Of a stretch of 64,000 bases of DNA, positions 46,730-56,100 are shown piece after piece. Made by a program: the position numbers and the translations under genes. The notes under the pieces were generated by a model. That model was not told the DNA's origin, searched no databases, and saw only the letters and a list, made by a program, of their open reading frames with translations. Source of the DNA: Sphingobacteriales bacterium 50-39. GTDB taxonomy: Bacteria; Bacteroidota; Bacteroidia; Chitinophagales; Chitinophagaceae. The stretch spans positions 62,001 to 126,000 of the forward strand of contig MKTZ01000003.1 of the NCBI GenBank assembly GCA_001898505.1, read 5' to 3'. Position 1 is the first letter of the stretch, and every line of letters begins with the position of its first letter.

Positions 46730-47677
46730 ATGAGCAAAAAACAACCTATTGGAACCGTAGGGTTAGGATTGATGGGTAGCAGCATTGCCACCTGTATCCT
46801 GGCAGCAGGACATCCAGTCATCTCCTTGGTAAGGACGATGGAGCATGCGGAAGCTGCCCGTCATCGAATTCTCGGATACCTGGAGGAACTGATGCAGGAA
46901 GGCTTGTTACAAGAGGACCCTGCTATGGTATTGAAACGACATGTCATTACAGATGATGTAAGTCTTTTGAAGGGCCATGAAGTTGTCATCGAATCCATCA
47001 TCGAGAACGTGGCAGAAAAAAAGGCGGTTTACGCGAAGCTGGAGTCCGTACTGTCACCTACGGCCGTTATCGGGAGCAATACTTCGGCCATCCCTGTTTC
47101 TATCCTTCAGGATGGCATGCAATATCCGGAGAGGATGCTGGGCATACATTGGGCAGAGCCTGCGCATATCACGCGATTTATGGAAGTGATCTGCGGCAAT
47201 AGGAGCGACCTGTCCTACGCGCAGATCATCCTTACGCTGGCGGAGTCCTGGGGAAAAGAGCCTTCTTTGTTAAAGAAGGACATCCGGGGCTTTATCACCA
47301 ACCGTATCATGTATGCCATGTTGCGGGAGGCTTTCCATCTTGTGGAAAAGGGATATGCCACTGTGGAAGACGTGGACCGTAGTCTGCGCAACGATCTTGG
47401 TTATTGGATCACGTTTGCGGGGCCCTTCCGGTTTATGGACCTAACGGGGATCCCTGCTTATCTGACCGTGATGAAAGACCTGTTCCCGGACCTTGATAAT
47501 TCTACTGCCGCGCCTGCGCTGATGCAGCGTGTAGTAGGGGACGGGGCATTGGGTGTGAGCAATGCAAAAGGGTTTTATCCGTATACCCCCGAGAGTGCCG
47601 AGGAGTGGGAGAAATCGTTTATCGAGTTTAGCTACGATATAAGAAAACTTGCTTTAAAATATTCGAAGAAAATATGA
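46730..47677 (+). CDS. 3-hydroxyacyl-CoA dehydrogenase-like NAD-dependent dehydrogenase
   Basis: The protein has 315 residues. The N-terminal NAD domain opens TVGLGLMGSSIA; SNTSAIPVS, MLGIHWAEPAH and RGFITNRIM follow, as in the 3-hydroxyacyl-CoA and L-gulonate 3-dehydrogenase group. The His in the catalytic dyad is present in IHW. In a setting without CoA ligases or thiolases, a sugar acid such as gulonate is more plausible than an acyl-CoA. The gene overlaps the enolase-superfamily gene by four bases. Confidence 0.8.
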   Translation: MSKKQPIGTVGLGLMGSSIATCILAAGHPVISLVRTMEHAEAARHRILGYLEELMQEGLLQEDPAMVLKRHVITDDVSLLKGHEVVIESIIENVAEKKAVYAKLESVLSPTAVIGSNTSAIPVSILQDGMQYPERMLGIHWAEPAHITRFMEVICGNRSDLSYAQIILTLAESWGKEPSLLKKDIRGFITNRIMYAMLREAFHLVEKGYATVEDVDRSLRNDLGYWITFAGPFRFMDLTGIPAYLTVMKDLFPDLDNSTAAPALMQRVVGDGALGVSNAKGFYPYTPESAEEWEKSFIEFSYDIRKLALKYSKKI

Positions 47678-48822
47678 GTGGAATAAAACCGTCATCCATC
47701 GTGTCTATCAAGGCAACGGAAGTGGTCGTTCCGGCCAGGCCGGGCAGTCTGAATTCAGAGAATGTGTTGGATAAGGATGCTGCCTTTGCCAAACGTCATC
47801 TGACAGGCGGCAGCTGGACCGAATTTGCCAATCAGCCTAAATGGATCATCGAGATGAGTTTGCAGAATGGGCTGACGGGTATTGGGGAGACATACCGAAG
47901 CGCTGACAGGATGCTTATTCACCAGGCAATGCTGGAGTTGGTAGGGAATGACATCCTGAACATGAATTGGCGTGCGTTGCCTATTACGGATCAACGTATC
48001 TATGAAGCGTTCGAGACGGCGGTGCTGGATCTGGCCGGTAAGCTCCTGAAAGCCCCTGTCCATCAAATATTAGGTGGCGCGTTCCGCGCGAAAGTGGATT
48101 GCAATGGCTGGACCGGCAGGCGGACGCCGGAGGATGCGGCCCAGAAGGCGTTCGAAGCCATGGAAAAAGGGCATAAGGTATTCAAGTTCAAATGTTCGGA
48201 TGAAGACCCCGTGCGACTGTGGACAGCGGAGATAAAAAAGCGTTGCGGGGATGGGATCAAGATCATCCTCGATCCTAACCAGCGGTGGAAGGATGTGGAA
48301 ACCACGCTGCGTCTGATGGAAGGCGTGGACAACGGGATCATGCTGGGCCTGGAGGACCCGATCCTTCATGCGGACATCGAAGGGTTCCGTTATCTGAAAG
48401 AGAAGCTCGGCGTGCCCTTGTACCGACATATTTCGCTGCCATATACACAGGACATCCGGGATATGATCAAGTTCGTACGGGCGGATGCAGTAGATGGTTA
48501 TAATTTCAACGGGGGCGCTTTTAATTGTATCCTGCTGGCGGAAATGGCCCATCTGGAAGGGAAATCCTGCTGGCGCGGCTCGGAGGTGGATCTGGGGATA
48601 TCCGAGGTTATGGGGCTGCATATTGCGGCAGCCAGTGTCAATTGTACCATTCCTTCGGACATCTTCGGGGAGCTGGTGCGGGTGGATGACCTCCTCGTCG
48701 AACCTATACGATTTGAAAGAGGGGCTGCTGTCGTACCTACCGGTCATGGGCTGGGTGTGGAGCTGGACAGGGAAGCATTGCATAAATATAAGACAGGGCA
48801 GGAGCTCTATTTCAATTTATAA
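47674..48822 (+). CDS. Enolase-superfamily (mandelate racemase/muconate lactonising) dehydratase
   Basis: The protein has 382 residues. The capping domain (about 1-130) and barrel show the acid/base pair Lys171-x-Lys173 (FKFKC), metal ligands Asp200 (DPNQRW) and Glu227 (LEDP). The third ligand position (near PLYRHISLP) does not show the usual acidic residue, so the subclass is unclear. Superfamily members often dehydrate sugar acids to 2-keto-3-deoxy acids, which fits the SDR, FAH and DapA-type genes downstream. Confidence 0.82.
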   Translation: MSGIKPSSIVSIKATEVVVPARPGSLNSENVLDKDAAFAKRHLTGGSWTEFANQPKWIIEMSLQNGLTGIGETYRSADRMLIHQAMLELVGNDILNMNWRALPITDQRIYEAFETAVLDLAGKLLKAPVHQILGGAFRAKVDCNGWTGRRTPEDAAQKAFEAMEKGHKVFKFKCSDEDPVRLWTAEIKKRCGDGIKIILDPNQRWKDVETTLRLMEGVDNGIMLGLEDPILHADIEGFRYLKEKLGVPLYRHISLPYTQDIRDMIKFVRADAVDGYNFNGGAFNCILLAEMAHLEGKSCWRGSEVDLGISEVMGLHIAAASVNCTIPSDIFGELVRVDDLLVEPIRFERGAAVVPTGHGLGVELDREALHKYKTGQELYFNL

Positions 48823-48831
48823 AGACGCATC

Positions 48832-49755
48832 ATGAAGAAAGGACTTATCTCATGGGTGACATTGGTGTTCTGCAATCTGATATGGTCATTCCATTTCACC
48901 AGCATCAAGCTGACCCAAGCCCAGGTGGGACCTTACTTCACCGTATGGGCCCCTATGCTGCTGGCGACTGTTTTTCTCGCGCCTTTCGCCATCAAGGATT
49001 TCAAGAAAGGGAAGAAGAAGATCAAGGACGTGCTGATCTTTGTACAGCTGGGCGCGTTGGGAGCCTTCCCTTCACAGGTCTTTATGACATACGGGACGCA
49101 GTATTCGACGGCGAGCAATGCGGCTATTCTTGTACTGGCTTTGCCTGTCATCACGACCGTCTTTGCCTTCCTGATCTTAAAAGAAAAAATGAACGGATTG
49201 CGCTGGGCCAGTTTTGCCATTGCCATCCTGGGTGTCATTCTTTGCAGTACTAATGATATCCGGCAAATGGACCTCAGCTCGAAATATGCGTTGGGCAATG
49301 TGCTGATCTTTCTTGCCATTGTGGGCAACGCTTACTATAATGTGGGCTGTAAGAAGGTGGCGGACAGGTTCACCGAGCGAGAGATGATCTTTTATACTTA
49401 CCTGGTGCTGGTGGTCATGCTGACGCCGCTGGTGCTGCATTATGAGCCCTGGATGTTTGCCCGGGTGCCGCATTTTACTGCGAAGACCTGGCTGGGTATG
49501 GCTTCCCTGACCTTGTTCCATAATTTCCTTTCCATGCTGCTGTTCTTTATGGTATTGAAATACCTGGATGCGATACAGGTGGCCTTGTCGAACTATATGG
49601 TCTCGTTCCTGGGCCTGCCTATCGCAGCCTTTGTGCTGGGGGAGACCCTGAGCGTGCAGTCCATTATTGGAGGTGTGCTGGTGTTGATCGCTACCCTTAT
49701 CCTTACCATCCTGGATCACCGGCAGTATAAAGCAAACCAATTAAAACTGACATAA
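48832..49755 (+). CDS. EamA/DMT-family transporter
   Basis: The protein has 307 residues and ten predicted membrane helices in two EamA repeats. The N-terminal helix contains FCNLIWSFHFTSIKLT; glycine-rich helix ends and Lys/Arg-rich cytoplasmic loops are typical. It likely moves an amino acid or sugar-acid type metabolite across the inner membrane. It sits between the dehydratase and the DapA-type gene with about 10 bases on each side. Confidence 0.85.
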   Translation: MKKGLISWVTLVFCNLIWSFHFTSIKLTQAQVGPYFTVWAPMLLATVFLAPFAIKDFKKGKKKIKDVLIFVQLGALGAFPSQVFMTYGTQYSTASNAAILVLALPVITTVFAFLILKEKMNGLRWASFAIAILGVILCSTNDIRQMDLSSKYALGNVLIFLAIVGNAYYNVGCKKVADRFTEREMIFYTYLVLVVMLTPLVLHYEPWMFARVPHFTAKTWLGMASLTLFHNFLSMLLFFMVLKYLDAIQVALSNYMVSFLGLPIAAFVLGETLSVQSIIGGVLVLIATLILTILDHRQYKANQLKLT

Positions 49756-49766
49756 ATAGTAGCATC

Positions 49767-50696
49767 ATGGATAAAATTGAAAATGAATTGTTTGGCGTAG
49801 TGCCGATTGTGCCGACGCCCTTTACGGAGGATGAGGAGATCGATGAGGACGCGTTGCGGAGGCTGATCGAGTTTGCTATCGAGGGGGGTATCAAGGCTGT
49901 CTGTCTTCCTGCCTATGCCAGTGAATTTTATAAGCTGTCGGATGAAGAGAAGCTGAAGGTTGTACGTATAGCTGTGGAGCAATCGGCCGGTCGCGTGAAG
50001 ATCGTTGCCCAATCGAACCATGCTTCGTTGAAGCATGCCATTCGCCTGGCGCAGGCTAACGAGGAGGCGGGTGCTGATGTTATTTCCCTAGCCGTACCCC
50101 GGATATTTGGCTTGCCAGAGAGCTCTTTAAAGGAATATTTATCGGGGTTCCTGCGATCCGTCCCCAAGACGCCCGTGCTGATCCAGGATTTCAATCCCGG
50201 CGGGGCTTCTATCAGTGTGTCTTTTATCAAGCAGCTGATGGACGAGCACCCTAATTTCAAATATCTGAAGCTGGAAGAGCCATTGTGCGCGCCGAAGTTC
50301 GAGGATATCATCCGTACTACAGGAGGGAAGGTAGGCCTGTTTGAAGGATGGGGCGGGCTGTATATGCTGGAGCTGGTGCCGCTGGGGATTGCGGGTGTCA
50401 TGCCTGGACTGGCAGTGGCGGATATTTTACAAAAGGTGTTCGTGTTGAGGAAGGAAGGTCGGCATGACAAGGCTTTTGACCTGTTCGAGAAGGTGATGCC
50501 GCAGATATTCTTTTCACTGCAGAATATGGAGCTGTTCCATTACGCTGAGAAGGAGCTTCTGATCGCCCGTGGCGTATTGAAGAACAGTGTGGCCCGGAAG
50601 GCTGCCTATATTCCCGACCCGTCCAGTGTCAGCTATATCAAGGAGCTGAACAGGCGTGTGTTGGAACTGGTGAAGGACAAGCATTTTTCAAAATAA
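49767..50696 (+). CDS. DapA-family lyase lacking the catalytic tyrosine
   Basis: The protein has 309 residues and a class I aldolase TIM barrel. Schiff-base Lys168 is present (YLKLEEP), but the segment that normally reads YNxP is IQDFNPGG (139-146), with no Tyr, and the GTTGE loop is replaced by PAYASEF. Cleavage of a 2-keto-3-deoxy sugar acid with a different proton relay, or a different keto-acid reaction, is possible. The gene sits within the sugar-acid operon, between the transporter and the SDR. Confidence 0.82.
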   Translation: MDKIENELFGVVPIVPTPFTEDEEIDEDALRRLIEFAIEGGIKAVCLPAYASEFYKLSDEEKLKVVRIAVEQSAGRVKIVAQSNHASLKHAIRLAQANEEAGADVISLAVPRIFGLPESSLKEYLSGFLRSVPKTPVLIQDFNPGGASISVSFIKQLMDEHPNFKYLKLEEPLCAPKFEDIIRTTGGKVGLFEGWGGLYMLELVPLGIAGVMPGLAVADILQKVFVLRKEGRHDKAFDLFEKVMPQIFFSLQNMELFHYAEKELLIARGVLKNSVARKAAYIPDPSSVSYIKELNRRVLELVKDKHFSK

Positions 50697-50707
50697 ACTA
50701 TTTTCAC

Positions 50708-51451
50708 ATGGAAGACTTTAACGGGCAGGTAGCGATCATTACCGGCGCCGCTTCCGGTATCGGGATGGCCATTGCGCATAAGCTGCTGACAAAGGGAGCA
50801 AGGGTGATCCTGTTGGACCTGAACAGCGGGGGATTGCATGAAGCGTTTGATAAATATGGAGAGAAGGCGCAGCTCATACCCATCGATGTATCCGACCAGG
50901 CGCTGGTAGAAAGGACAGTGGCAGATGTGGCGGCGCGGTATGTCAAGATAGATATCCTGGTCAATTGCGCGGGTATCACCGGGCTGACCAATTTGCAAAG
51001 TCATGAGGTGGACAGTGCCGACCTGCATAAGGTATTTGAGATCAATTTTATGAGCAGTTTTTATACCTCCAGGGCCGTGCTGCCCCATATGATGTCGAAG
51101 AAGTATGGCCGGATATTGCATATTGCTTCTATTTCGGGTAAGGAGGGTAATGCCGGTATGCTCGCCTATTCAGCGTCGAAGGCGGCCGTGATATGTATGG
51201 CGAAGGTGCAGGGTAAAGAGTATGCCGAGACGGGAATTACCGTGAATGCGCTGGCGCCCGCTGTGATCCGGACACCCCTGGTGGATATGATGCCCGAGCA
51301 GCAGGTAAAGTATATGACCGACAAGATACCCATGAAACGTTGTGGGACATTGGAGGAAGCTGCTAATATGGCCGCTTATATCGTCTCCCCCTACAATAGT
51401 TTTTCTACAGGCTTCACCTTTGATCTTTCCGGCGGACGCGCTACTTACTAA
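50708..51451 (+). CDS. SDR family dehydrogenase of the sugar-acid operon
   Basis: The protein has 247 residues and is a classical SDR: TGAASGIGMA cofactor loop, NCAG, SISGKEGN with catalytic Ser, and YSASK with Tyr/Lys. It ends in the FDLSGGRATY C-terminus common to sugar and polyol SDRs. Next to the FAH-type hydrolase it fits the 2-keto-3-deoxy acid C4 dehydrogenase of the diketo-hydrolase pathways (as for L-fuconate); this is inferred from neighbours. Confidence 0.88.
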   Translation: MEDFNGQVAIITGAASGIGMAIAHKLLTKGARVILLDLNSGGLHEAFDKYGEKAQLIPIDVSDQALVERTVADVAARYVKIDILVNCAGITGLTNLQSHEVDSADLHKVFEINFMSSFYTSRAVLPHMMSKKYGRILHIASISGKEGNAGMLAYSASKAAVICMAKVQGKEYAETGITVNALAPAVIRTPLVDMMPEQQVKYMTDKIPMKRCGTLEEAANMAAYIVSPYNSFSTGFTFDLSGGRATY

Positions 51452-51465
51452 TACAGCATCATCAT

Positions 51466-52320
51466 ATGAAAATATTATACTTCAGAAATGAGGGCAGGTT
51501 ATGCCCGGGGATCGTCGCGGACAGAGGTGTTGTCGATGTGGATGCCTGGCTTCTGGCGGGCGGACGGGAACCTTTTCGCGAGCGACCGCTATCTTTGGCT
51601 GACATGGTTGTGTTAAGGGAGGCTGCAGCCGATGCGGGGGAGGAGTTTGTGTTGAAGGAGGAAGCATTGGTCATTGGGCCCTGTACGCCCAGTCCCTCCA
51701 AGATATTATGTATCGGATTGAACTATCGGAAGCATGCGATAGAGAGTGGGATGGCGATCCCTTCCATTCCGGTGGTATTTACCAAGTACAATAATACCCT
51801 GGTGGATCATGGCGCGGAGGTCCCTCTTGGGAAGGTGGGGGCCCAGTTCGACTATGAAGTGGAGCTTGGGGTGGTTATTGGCAGGCGTTGTAAGGATGTA
51901 AAGGCCGCGGATGCCCTGGATTATGTCTTTGGATACTGTGTCGCCAATGATCTTTCCTGCAGGGACCTTCAATTTCGGACAAGTCAATGGTTGATGGGGA
52001 AAAGCCTGGATCATTTTTTACCTTTGGGCAAGTATCTGGTGTCAAAGGACGAGGTGGGAGACCCTCAGCGGCTATCCTTACGTTGCAGCCTGAATGGCGA
52101 GGTCCGGCAAAACTCCAATACCGCCGATATGGTCTTTAGCGTTGCGGAGATCATTGAAGACCTTTCGCAACATATGACCCTGGAGCCTGGTGATCTGATA
52201 ATTACCGGGACTCCGGAAGGGGTGATCATGGGATTGCCGGAGAAGAACTGGCTGAAACCGGGCGATGTGGTAGTAGTAGAGGTGGAGAGGCTGGGGGAAT
52301 CCTGCAATAGAATGACGTAG
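51466..52320 (+). CDS. Fumarylacetoacetate hydrolase family protein
   Basis: The protein has 284 residues. A short N-terminal domain is followed by the FAH barrel: LCIGLNYRKHAIESG, QFDYEVELGVVIG (metal Glu residues), YCVANDLSCRDLQFR with the metal Asp, and ITGTPEGVIMG. It should hydrolyse the C-C bond of a 2,4-diketo acid. With the SDR upstream it would split a 2,4-diketo-3-deoxy sugar acid into pyruvate and a 2-hydroxyacid, which the next gene could oxidise. Confidence 0.9.
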   Translation: MKILYFRNEGRLCPGIVADRGVVDVDAWLLAGGREPFRERPLSLADMVVLREAAADAGEEFVLKEEALVIGPCTPSPSKILCIGLNYRKHAIESGMAIPSIPVVFTKYNNTLVDHGAEVPLGKVGAQFDYEVELGVVIGRRCKDVKAADALDYVFGYCVANDLSCRDLQFRTSQWLMGKSLDHFLPLGKYLVSKDEVGDPQRLSLRCSLNGEVRQNSNTADMVFSVAEIIEDLSQHMTLEPGDLIITGTPEGVIMGLPEKNWLKPGDVVVVEVERLGESCNRMT

Positions 52321-52346
52321 CGGATTAAAACAGGATACTATCTGTC

Positions 52347-55181
52347 ATGCAAAATAATGATCCCGTAGTAGCAGAATTAGCAAATCATTTCCCTCCGGAG
52401 CGACTGAAGTCCCGCCTTATCGACCTGTATGCGTATTCTTCCGATGCCAGTTTTTATACGCTGGTGCCCCGTGCTGTCGTGTTTCCTATCAATTTAGAAG
52501 AGATCTCTTTGCTTTTCCGGCTGGCCGGGAAATTAGCTGTCCCTATCACGTTTCGAACGGCCGGTACCAGTCTGTCGGGGCAGACAGTCACGGATGGTGT
52601 ACTGGTAGATGTATCTAAGTATTGGGGAGCCGTCAAGGTGGAGGATAACGGCGCCTATGTCAGGGTCCAACCTGGTGTCACCGGGGCGGTGGTGAACCAT
52701 CATCTCCGGAAATATGGCCGTAAGATAGGACCTGATCCCGCCTCTATCCAGTCCGCGATGATGGGAGGTATATTATCGAACAATTCCAGCGGGATGTGCT
52801 GCGGCGTGGTGGATAATTCCTATCACACCCTGGTGCATATGAAATTTATGCTGCCCAATGGACTGGTATTCGATACCGGTGTGCCGGGAGACTATGTGCG
52901 ATTTGAGCAGGAGGCCGCGGAGCTTTACAATGGGCTGGGTAGACTTCGCCACCGGGTGATGGAAAATGTTGCGCTCGTTGCACGGATCCGGGAAAAATAC
53001 AAGCGTAAGAATACCGTCGGATATGGGCTCAATGCCTTTGTGGACTTCGAGCATCCTTTAGATATCCTTTCTCATCTGCTGATCGGTGGAGAGGGGACGT
53101 TGGGATTTATTGCCGAGGCCGTCTTACGTACCATCCCTGACAAGCCATTTAAAAGCGCTGCCTTGTTATTCTTTGAGAGCCCCCGCAGCGCCTGTGATGC
53201 CATTCCGCTATTAAAAGATTCGGGTGCGGAGGCGTTGGAGTTTATGGACAGAGCGGCCCTTCGCAGTATCGAGCATCTGGCTTCCGCTCCTGCCTTTCTA
53301 AAAGAGCTGCCAGACAGGGCATCCTGTATCCTTTGTGAATACCAGGCGGACAGCAGGGAAGGGTTGGAGGCCTTACTCGATCATGCGACACGGCAGCTAG
53401 GGGATTTGCCCTTGATCAGCCGGACCGTCTTTACTTCCGATGAAAAGGAACGGGGTAATTATTGGAAGCTGCGGAAAGGAATGTATCCCTCCGTGGCGGC
53501 GGTGCGGGCAAAGGGCACATCCGTCATGCTGGAAGATATTGCTGTGCCGTTGGATCGTCTGGGCGAGACCATCGAGCTGTTGCAGGAACTGTTCCGGAAG
53601 TTCAACTATGCCCATGCCATCGTCTTTGGGCATGCCAAGGATGGGAACCTGCATTTTGTCGTCTCGCAATCTGTAGCGACTCCTGAGGATATAGTTCTCT
53701 TTTCGGCTTTCAACGATGCGTTAGCCGAGCTGATCATTCACCGGTGTCAGGGGGCTTTGAAAGCGGAGCATGGCACCGGACGACAGGTGGCGCCCTATGT
53801 GGAAGCCGAGTGGGGCAGTGAAGCTTACCAGGTGATGAAAGAGCTAAAGGCGCTGGTGGACCCCGACAATATCGTCAATCCGGGCGTGATCCTGAATGAA
53901 GACAAGCATTGTCATTTAAAAAACCTCAAGTCCCTTCCTGTTGTAGAGGAAGAAGTAGATAAATGTGTAGAGTGCGGCTATTGCGAGCTAAGCTGTCCCA
54001 GCCGGAATTTTACGTTGACACCCAGACAGCGTATTGTCCTAAGAAGGTCGCTGGCCCGGCTGAAGGCCGCCGGGGATCACCGGACACATGATGTCCTGCT
54101 TAAAGATTATCAGTACGATGGCATGGATACCTGCGCTGTGGATGGTATGTGCGCAACGAACTGCCCTGTGGATATCAATACCGGGGAGCTTATCAAACGG
54201 CTGCGCCGGGAGAACCATTCCCGTGCAGCAAATTCTATCGCATCCCAGGTGGCTCGACGGTTTGGACTGGTAGAATGGTTGGTCAAGGCCGGTCTGCGGG
54301 GTGGTCAGCTGGTCAATGGCTTGTTCGGAGCAAGGGCTATGTCGAAGATGACTGTCGGTGTACGAAAGATAATACCTTCCTTTCCTTTATGGATGTCGGA
54401 GATGACGGGACCTGTGGTTGTGCGTGCGCAGCGACCTGCTGTTGCCGGGGCTGTCTATTTTCCCACTTGTCTGACGCGGATGATGGGGAGGGACAAAGAA
54501 GGGAAAGCGTCCATTGCCGAGGTGCTGATTCGTCTGTCGGACAGGGCAGGTATTGGACTGGTGGTACCGCCGGGTGTAAATGGCAGTTGCTGCGGACAGG
54601 CGTTCTCCTCTAAAGGATTTGCGGATGCATATCGCCTTACCGTCAACCGGACTGTGGCCGCGCTTTGGGAATGGAGCCGGCAAGGCGAGCTTCCTGTCGT
54701 CATCGATATCAGCTCCTGCAGTCATTCGCTACATACGTGTCGTCCTTATCTAACGTCCGACAATCAGCTGCGATTCGATAAGCTGAAGCTGATGGACAGC
54801 CTTGAATTTGCGGTGGATGTACTTCTCCCCCGTCTGTCCATCCGAAAAAAAGCCGGCAAGGCAGTGTTCCATCCCGTATGTTCCCTTCACAAGATGAATC
54901 TGTATAAAAAACTGGAAGAGCTGGCTGTCCGTACGGTGGAAGAGCCTGTTATACCCTTTACCGCCGGTTGCTGCGGGATGGCGGGAGACAGGGGTTTTTA
55001 TTATCCCGGGCTGATCGCATCGGCCTGCAGGGAGGAGGGTAATGAAGCGGCGGCGCAGGTCGCGTCCGGCTATTATTCCACGGCGCGCACTTGTGAGATG
55101 GCTTTATCGGAGGTGTCGGGCAAGACCTACAGGAGTATACTTTATTTATTGGATGAAGTATCAGACGGGGGCGCCGGATAG
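52347..55181 (+). CDS. FAD-binding/4Fe-4S 2-hydroxyacid dehydrogenase (D-lactate dehydrogenase type)
   Basis: The protein has 944 residues. It opens with an FAD-binding type 4 domain (VVFPINLEEISLL, TAGTSLSGQ, about 30-190), then a GlcD-type C-terminal FAD domain ending with ALKAEHGTGRQVAPY. Two 4Fe-4S cysteine motifs follow (CVECGYCELSC near 540; CAVDGMCATNC near 594), then two CCG domains (near 705-747 and 844-874) of GlpC/GlcF type. This single-chain fusion oxidises D-2-hydroxyacids and passes electrons to the quinone pool. It fits as the last step of the sugar-acid operon. Confidence 0.92.
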   Translation: MQNNDPVVAELANHFPPERLKSRLIDLYAYSSDASFYTLVPRAVVFPINLEEISLLFRLAGKLAVPITFRTAGTSLSGQTVTDGVLVDVSKYWGAVKVEDNGAYVRVQPGVTGAVVNHHLRKYGRKIGPDPASIQSAMMGGILSNNSSGMCCGVVDNSYHTLVHMKFMLPNGLVFDTGVPGDYVRFEQEAAELYNGLGRLRHRVMENVALVARIREKYKRKNTVGYGLNAFVDFEHPLDILSHLLIGGEGTLGFIAEAVLRTIPDKPFKSAALLFFESPRSACDAIPLLKDSGAEALEFMDRAALRSIEHLASAPAFLKELPDRASCILCEYQADSREGLEALLDHATRQLGDLPLISRTVFTSDEKERGNYWKLRKGMYPSVAAVRAKGTSVMLEDIAVPLDRLGETIELLQELFRKFNYAHAIVFGHAKDGNLHFVVSQSVATPEDIVLFSAFNDALAELIIHRCQGALKAEHGTGRQVAPYVEAEWGSEAYQVMKELKALVDPDNIVNPGVILNEDKHCHLKNLKSLPVVEEEVDKCVECGYCELSCPSRNFTLTPRQRIVLRRSLARLKAAGDHRTHDVLLKDYQYDGMDTCAVDGMCATNCPVDINTGELIKRLRRENHSRAANSIASQVARRFGLVEWLVKAGLRGGQLVNGLFGARAMSKMTVGVRKIIPSFPLWMSEMTGPVVVRAQRPAVAGAVYFPTCLTRMMGRDKEGKASIAEVLIRLSDRAGIGLVVPPGVNGSCCGQAFSSKGFADAYRLTVNRTVAALWEWSRQGELPVVIDISSCSHSLHTCRPYLTSDNQLRFDKLKLMDSLEFAVDVLLPRLSIRKKAGKAVFHPVCSLHKMNLYKKLEELAVRTVEEPVIPFTAGCCGMAGDRGFYYPGLIASACREEGNEAAAQVASGYYSTARTCEMALSEVSGKTYRSILYLLDEVSDGGAG

Positions 55182-56033
55182 GAACCGGCCTTTATAGTCC
55201 TTTGGTATGAGCCCTGTGTGTTTTTTAAAATGCCGGTAAAAATTGGAAAGATTCTCAAAGCCGCTCTTATAGCATATTTCCGAGATACTATAGTTCCCTT
55301 CCATCAGCAGACGGCATGCATGGCTGATCCTGATCTCCGTGACATAGTTGGAGAAGGTCTTGCGGGTATGATGTTTAAAGTACCGGGAGAACGAGGCGGC
55401 GCTCATGTTGAGCTTTTCGGCGATCTCTTCGATATAGATCTCGTTCTTGAAATTCTTTAATATAAACTGGAATACCGTATCGATCTTGTCGGTATCGCTG
55501 GTATTGTTGGCTATAAAGGTCCTCGAGAGGGTGGGCTCCAGTTCCTTGCTGGTGGAAAGGTATACGAGTATTTCCATGAGCTTTATCAATCTATTAGCTG
55601 GCGGCACGGACTCCATTTCCTGCAGCTTGCTCTTCACGTACCGATTGGCCTTTCCCAGTATTTCCAGGCCCAGAACAGACCGGTCGAGGAGGCGGCGCAC
55701 CAGTTTCATTTCAGGCAGATCGAAAAAGCAGTTGCCTAAAAAATCATCTGTAAAATGTATGAAGCTGGATCTTGCAACGAGGCCCTTGTTCTGATAATAT
55801 TCTTCCGTATTACGGTATAGGTGCGGGACATTTGGCCCGATGAGCATAAGGTCATTTTCTTTTATGAAGCTGACCTTGTCGCCGATGAAGCGGGTGCCCT
55901 TGGTCTTGTCGATGAGGACCAGCTCATATTCTTTGTGAAAATGCCAGGCCTTATCGAAATAGTTGCATTCCCAATTGATATAAATAAAGGAAGAGTCCGG
56001 GGATAACGGAAGCTTATGTAATTGAGGCCTCAT
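55161..56033 (-). CDS. AraC family transcriptional regulator
   Basis: The protein has 290 residues. The N-terminal cupin-like domain (FHKEYELVLIDKTKG) is typical of sugar-sensing AraC proteins and the C-terminal HTH pair (about 185-285) ends in LSNFYRHFKKHTGLIPKDYKG. It converges with the sugar-acid operon (21-base overlap with its end) and is divergent from the Tat-exported glycosidase-like gene. It is the only regulator inside the glycan region and could control it, though its operator is unknown. Confidence 0.88.
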   Translation of the reverse strand: MRPQLHKLPLSPDSSFIYINWECNYFDKAWHFHKEYELVLIDKTKGTRFIGDKVSFIKENDLMLIGPNVPHLYRNTEEYYQNKGLVARSSFIHFTDDFLGNCFFDLPEMKLVRRLLDRSVLGLEILGKANRYVKSKLQEMESVPPANRLIKLMEILVYLSTSKELEPTLSRTFIANNTSDTDKIDTVFQFILKNFKNEIYIEEIAEKLNMSAASFSRYFKHHTRKTFSNYVTEIRISHACRLLMEGNYSISEICYKSGFENLSNFYRHFKKHTGLIPKDYKGRFLSGAPV

Positions 56034-56100
56034 GCAGGTGGTTGCTTTTAATCGGAGCTTGTACTCAATTTATTGGAAAAGGGCGAACTGCCCAAAAAAA

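Noticed and set aside
56081-56093. Short hairpin GGGC/GCCC upstream of regulon site copy 4.
   Set aside because: A four-base stem is expected by chance; the A-run next to it lies upstream of both divergent genes.
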